Assembly: GCF_013373865.1 (NCBI RefSeq)
Contig: NC_050472.1
Span: 8,427,276-8,491,275 of the forward strand
Source: Monomorium pharaonis
Taxonomy: Eukaryota > Arthropoda > Insecta > Hymenoptera > Formicidae
Reading direction: 5' to 3'
Length of the DNA: 64,000 bases
The position numbers and the translations under genes are program-made. Every line of letters begins with the position of its first letter. Positions within the stretch are counted from its first letter, which is position 1. A model generated the notes under the pieces. That model saw only the letters and a program-made list of their open reading frames with translations, made no database searches and was not told the origin of the DNA. This document shows positions 63,387 to 64,000 of the stretch, one piece after another.

Positions 63387-63630
63387 ATTTAAATTTTTGT
63401 GTTAATTTAACACAAAAGATGAACGTGTTAGAAGATAATGTAAATATTATATTAAAAATTTACACAAAAATATAATACTTTGACACAATGTAGGAACAGA
63501 CATTGGAATATTTCTTCACTAAAATAATACTTATGTTGAATATCAATTTAACATAAATATTCAAATAACATAATTACTTTATGTTAAATTAATATTCGGA
63601 TATATTAACAATTTAACACAAAAATTTAAA
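63387..63630. repeat. Inverted TTTAAATTTTTGTGTTAA pair
   Basis: An 18-base word at about 63388-63405 recurs in inverted orientation at about 63612-63629. Shorter TTTAACATAAAT/ATGTTAAATTAA words lie between them. It is probably the core of a degraded element. Confidence 0.55.
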
Positions 63631-64000
63631 AGTTCAACAAGAACTTATTTTAATATAAATGCAAAATGTTTTCTACAATGTATAAGTTTTAGTTTATACA
63701 TTTTCTTACATTTATATAACGATAAAAGTTTAATCCCACAATAAAGATTTGACGCGATGCGTTAATAAAATTAACGCATCTGCAGAAAACTCAATAGCTT
63801 CTACCTTTATGTAAAACGAGTCCTTATGGTCCTTTACACTACGGGACAAGGTATTTTTAGTATTCACGAACCGAATTCTTTAAACTTGTAAGTATCAGAC
63901 TATCAACTGTGAAGGCCGGTCCGACTGCTAACTCGTGTTTTTTTGTACCCCAATCTAAACACAAATTGATTGATCTACTCAAGTGATGCCTTATTATGAT

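Larger units (their letters stand above)
58229..64000 (-). other. HGTX: Upstream HGTX intron, continuing beyond the window
   Basis: The exon at 58118-58228 needs an upstream partner ending in phase 1. I found no segment here with the NKX6 N-terminal repressor motif (GINDILSRP-like). CpG-rich blocks occur at about 58850-59100, 59340-59700, 60390-61080 and 61690-63010, and AT-rich relics at 59900-60350, 61200-61680 and 63100-63750. Confidence 0.55.

Overview
The window is animal nuclear DNA, most likely from a hymenopteran insect and probably an ant. The evidence is three intron-rich genes with insect-type protein features, short introns in the housekeeping genes, very AT-rich non-coding DNA broken by CpG-rich blocks, many (CT)n/(GA)n tracts and a dense load of short inverted-repeat elements. 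The species cannot be named from sequence alone. No bacterial-type operons, CRISPR arrays, rRNA genes or convincing tRNA genes were seen.

Region 1 (1-3105, minus strand): most of a telomerase reverse transcriptase gene (TERT). Seven exons join in a consistent phase and encode 577 residues. The T motif, motifs 1, 2, A, B', C and the start of D/E are all readable. The 3' end lies beyond base 1. The gene starts almost directly at the catalytic core, so it lacks the long N-terminal domain of vertebrate TERT. Region 2 (3106-3809) is a CpG-rich shared promoter between two divergent genes. Region 3 (3810-13613, plus strand): a complete 11-exon USP8/UBPY deubiquitinase gene of 1,004 codons. It has an N-terminal dimerisation domain, a rhodanese-like domain, coiled-coil sequence, two SH3-binding motifs and a full USP catalytic domain.

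Region 4 (about 14.1-26.6 kb): a gene-free interval between the 3' ends of USP8 and the next gene. It is mainly AT-rich, with inverted-repeat elements and a few GC-rich blocks. Region 5 (26595-64000, minus strand): the NKX6-class homeobox gene HGTX. Three coding exons are spread over more than 31 kb: 58118-58228 (conserved linker), 44495-44706 (homeodomain residues 1-46) and 26595-26885 (homeodomain 47-60 plus a polyglycine tail). The first coding exon, which should carry the repressor motif, is not in the window. The giant introns alternate CpG-rich, CT/GA-rich blocks (possible regulatory DNA) with AT-rich blocks full of non-autonomous transposon relics.

The three genes do not form a pathway. 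TERT maintains telomeres, USP8 acts in endosomal sorting and HGTX is a neural patterning factor. The most unusual items are the YADD active site of the TERT, the head-to-head TERT/USP8 promoter, a 740-bp element made almost wholly of ATATGATCATATA-like permutations between terminal inverted repeats, a three-copy tandem repeat of about 330 bp, and several repeat families each present as two diverged copies in the window.
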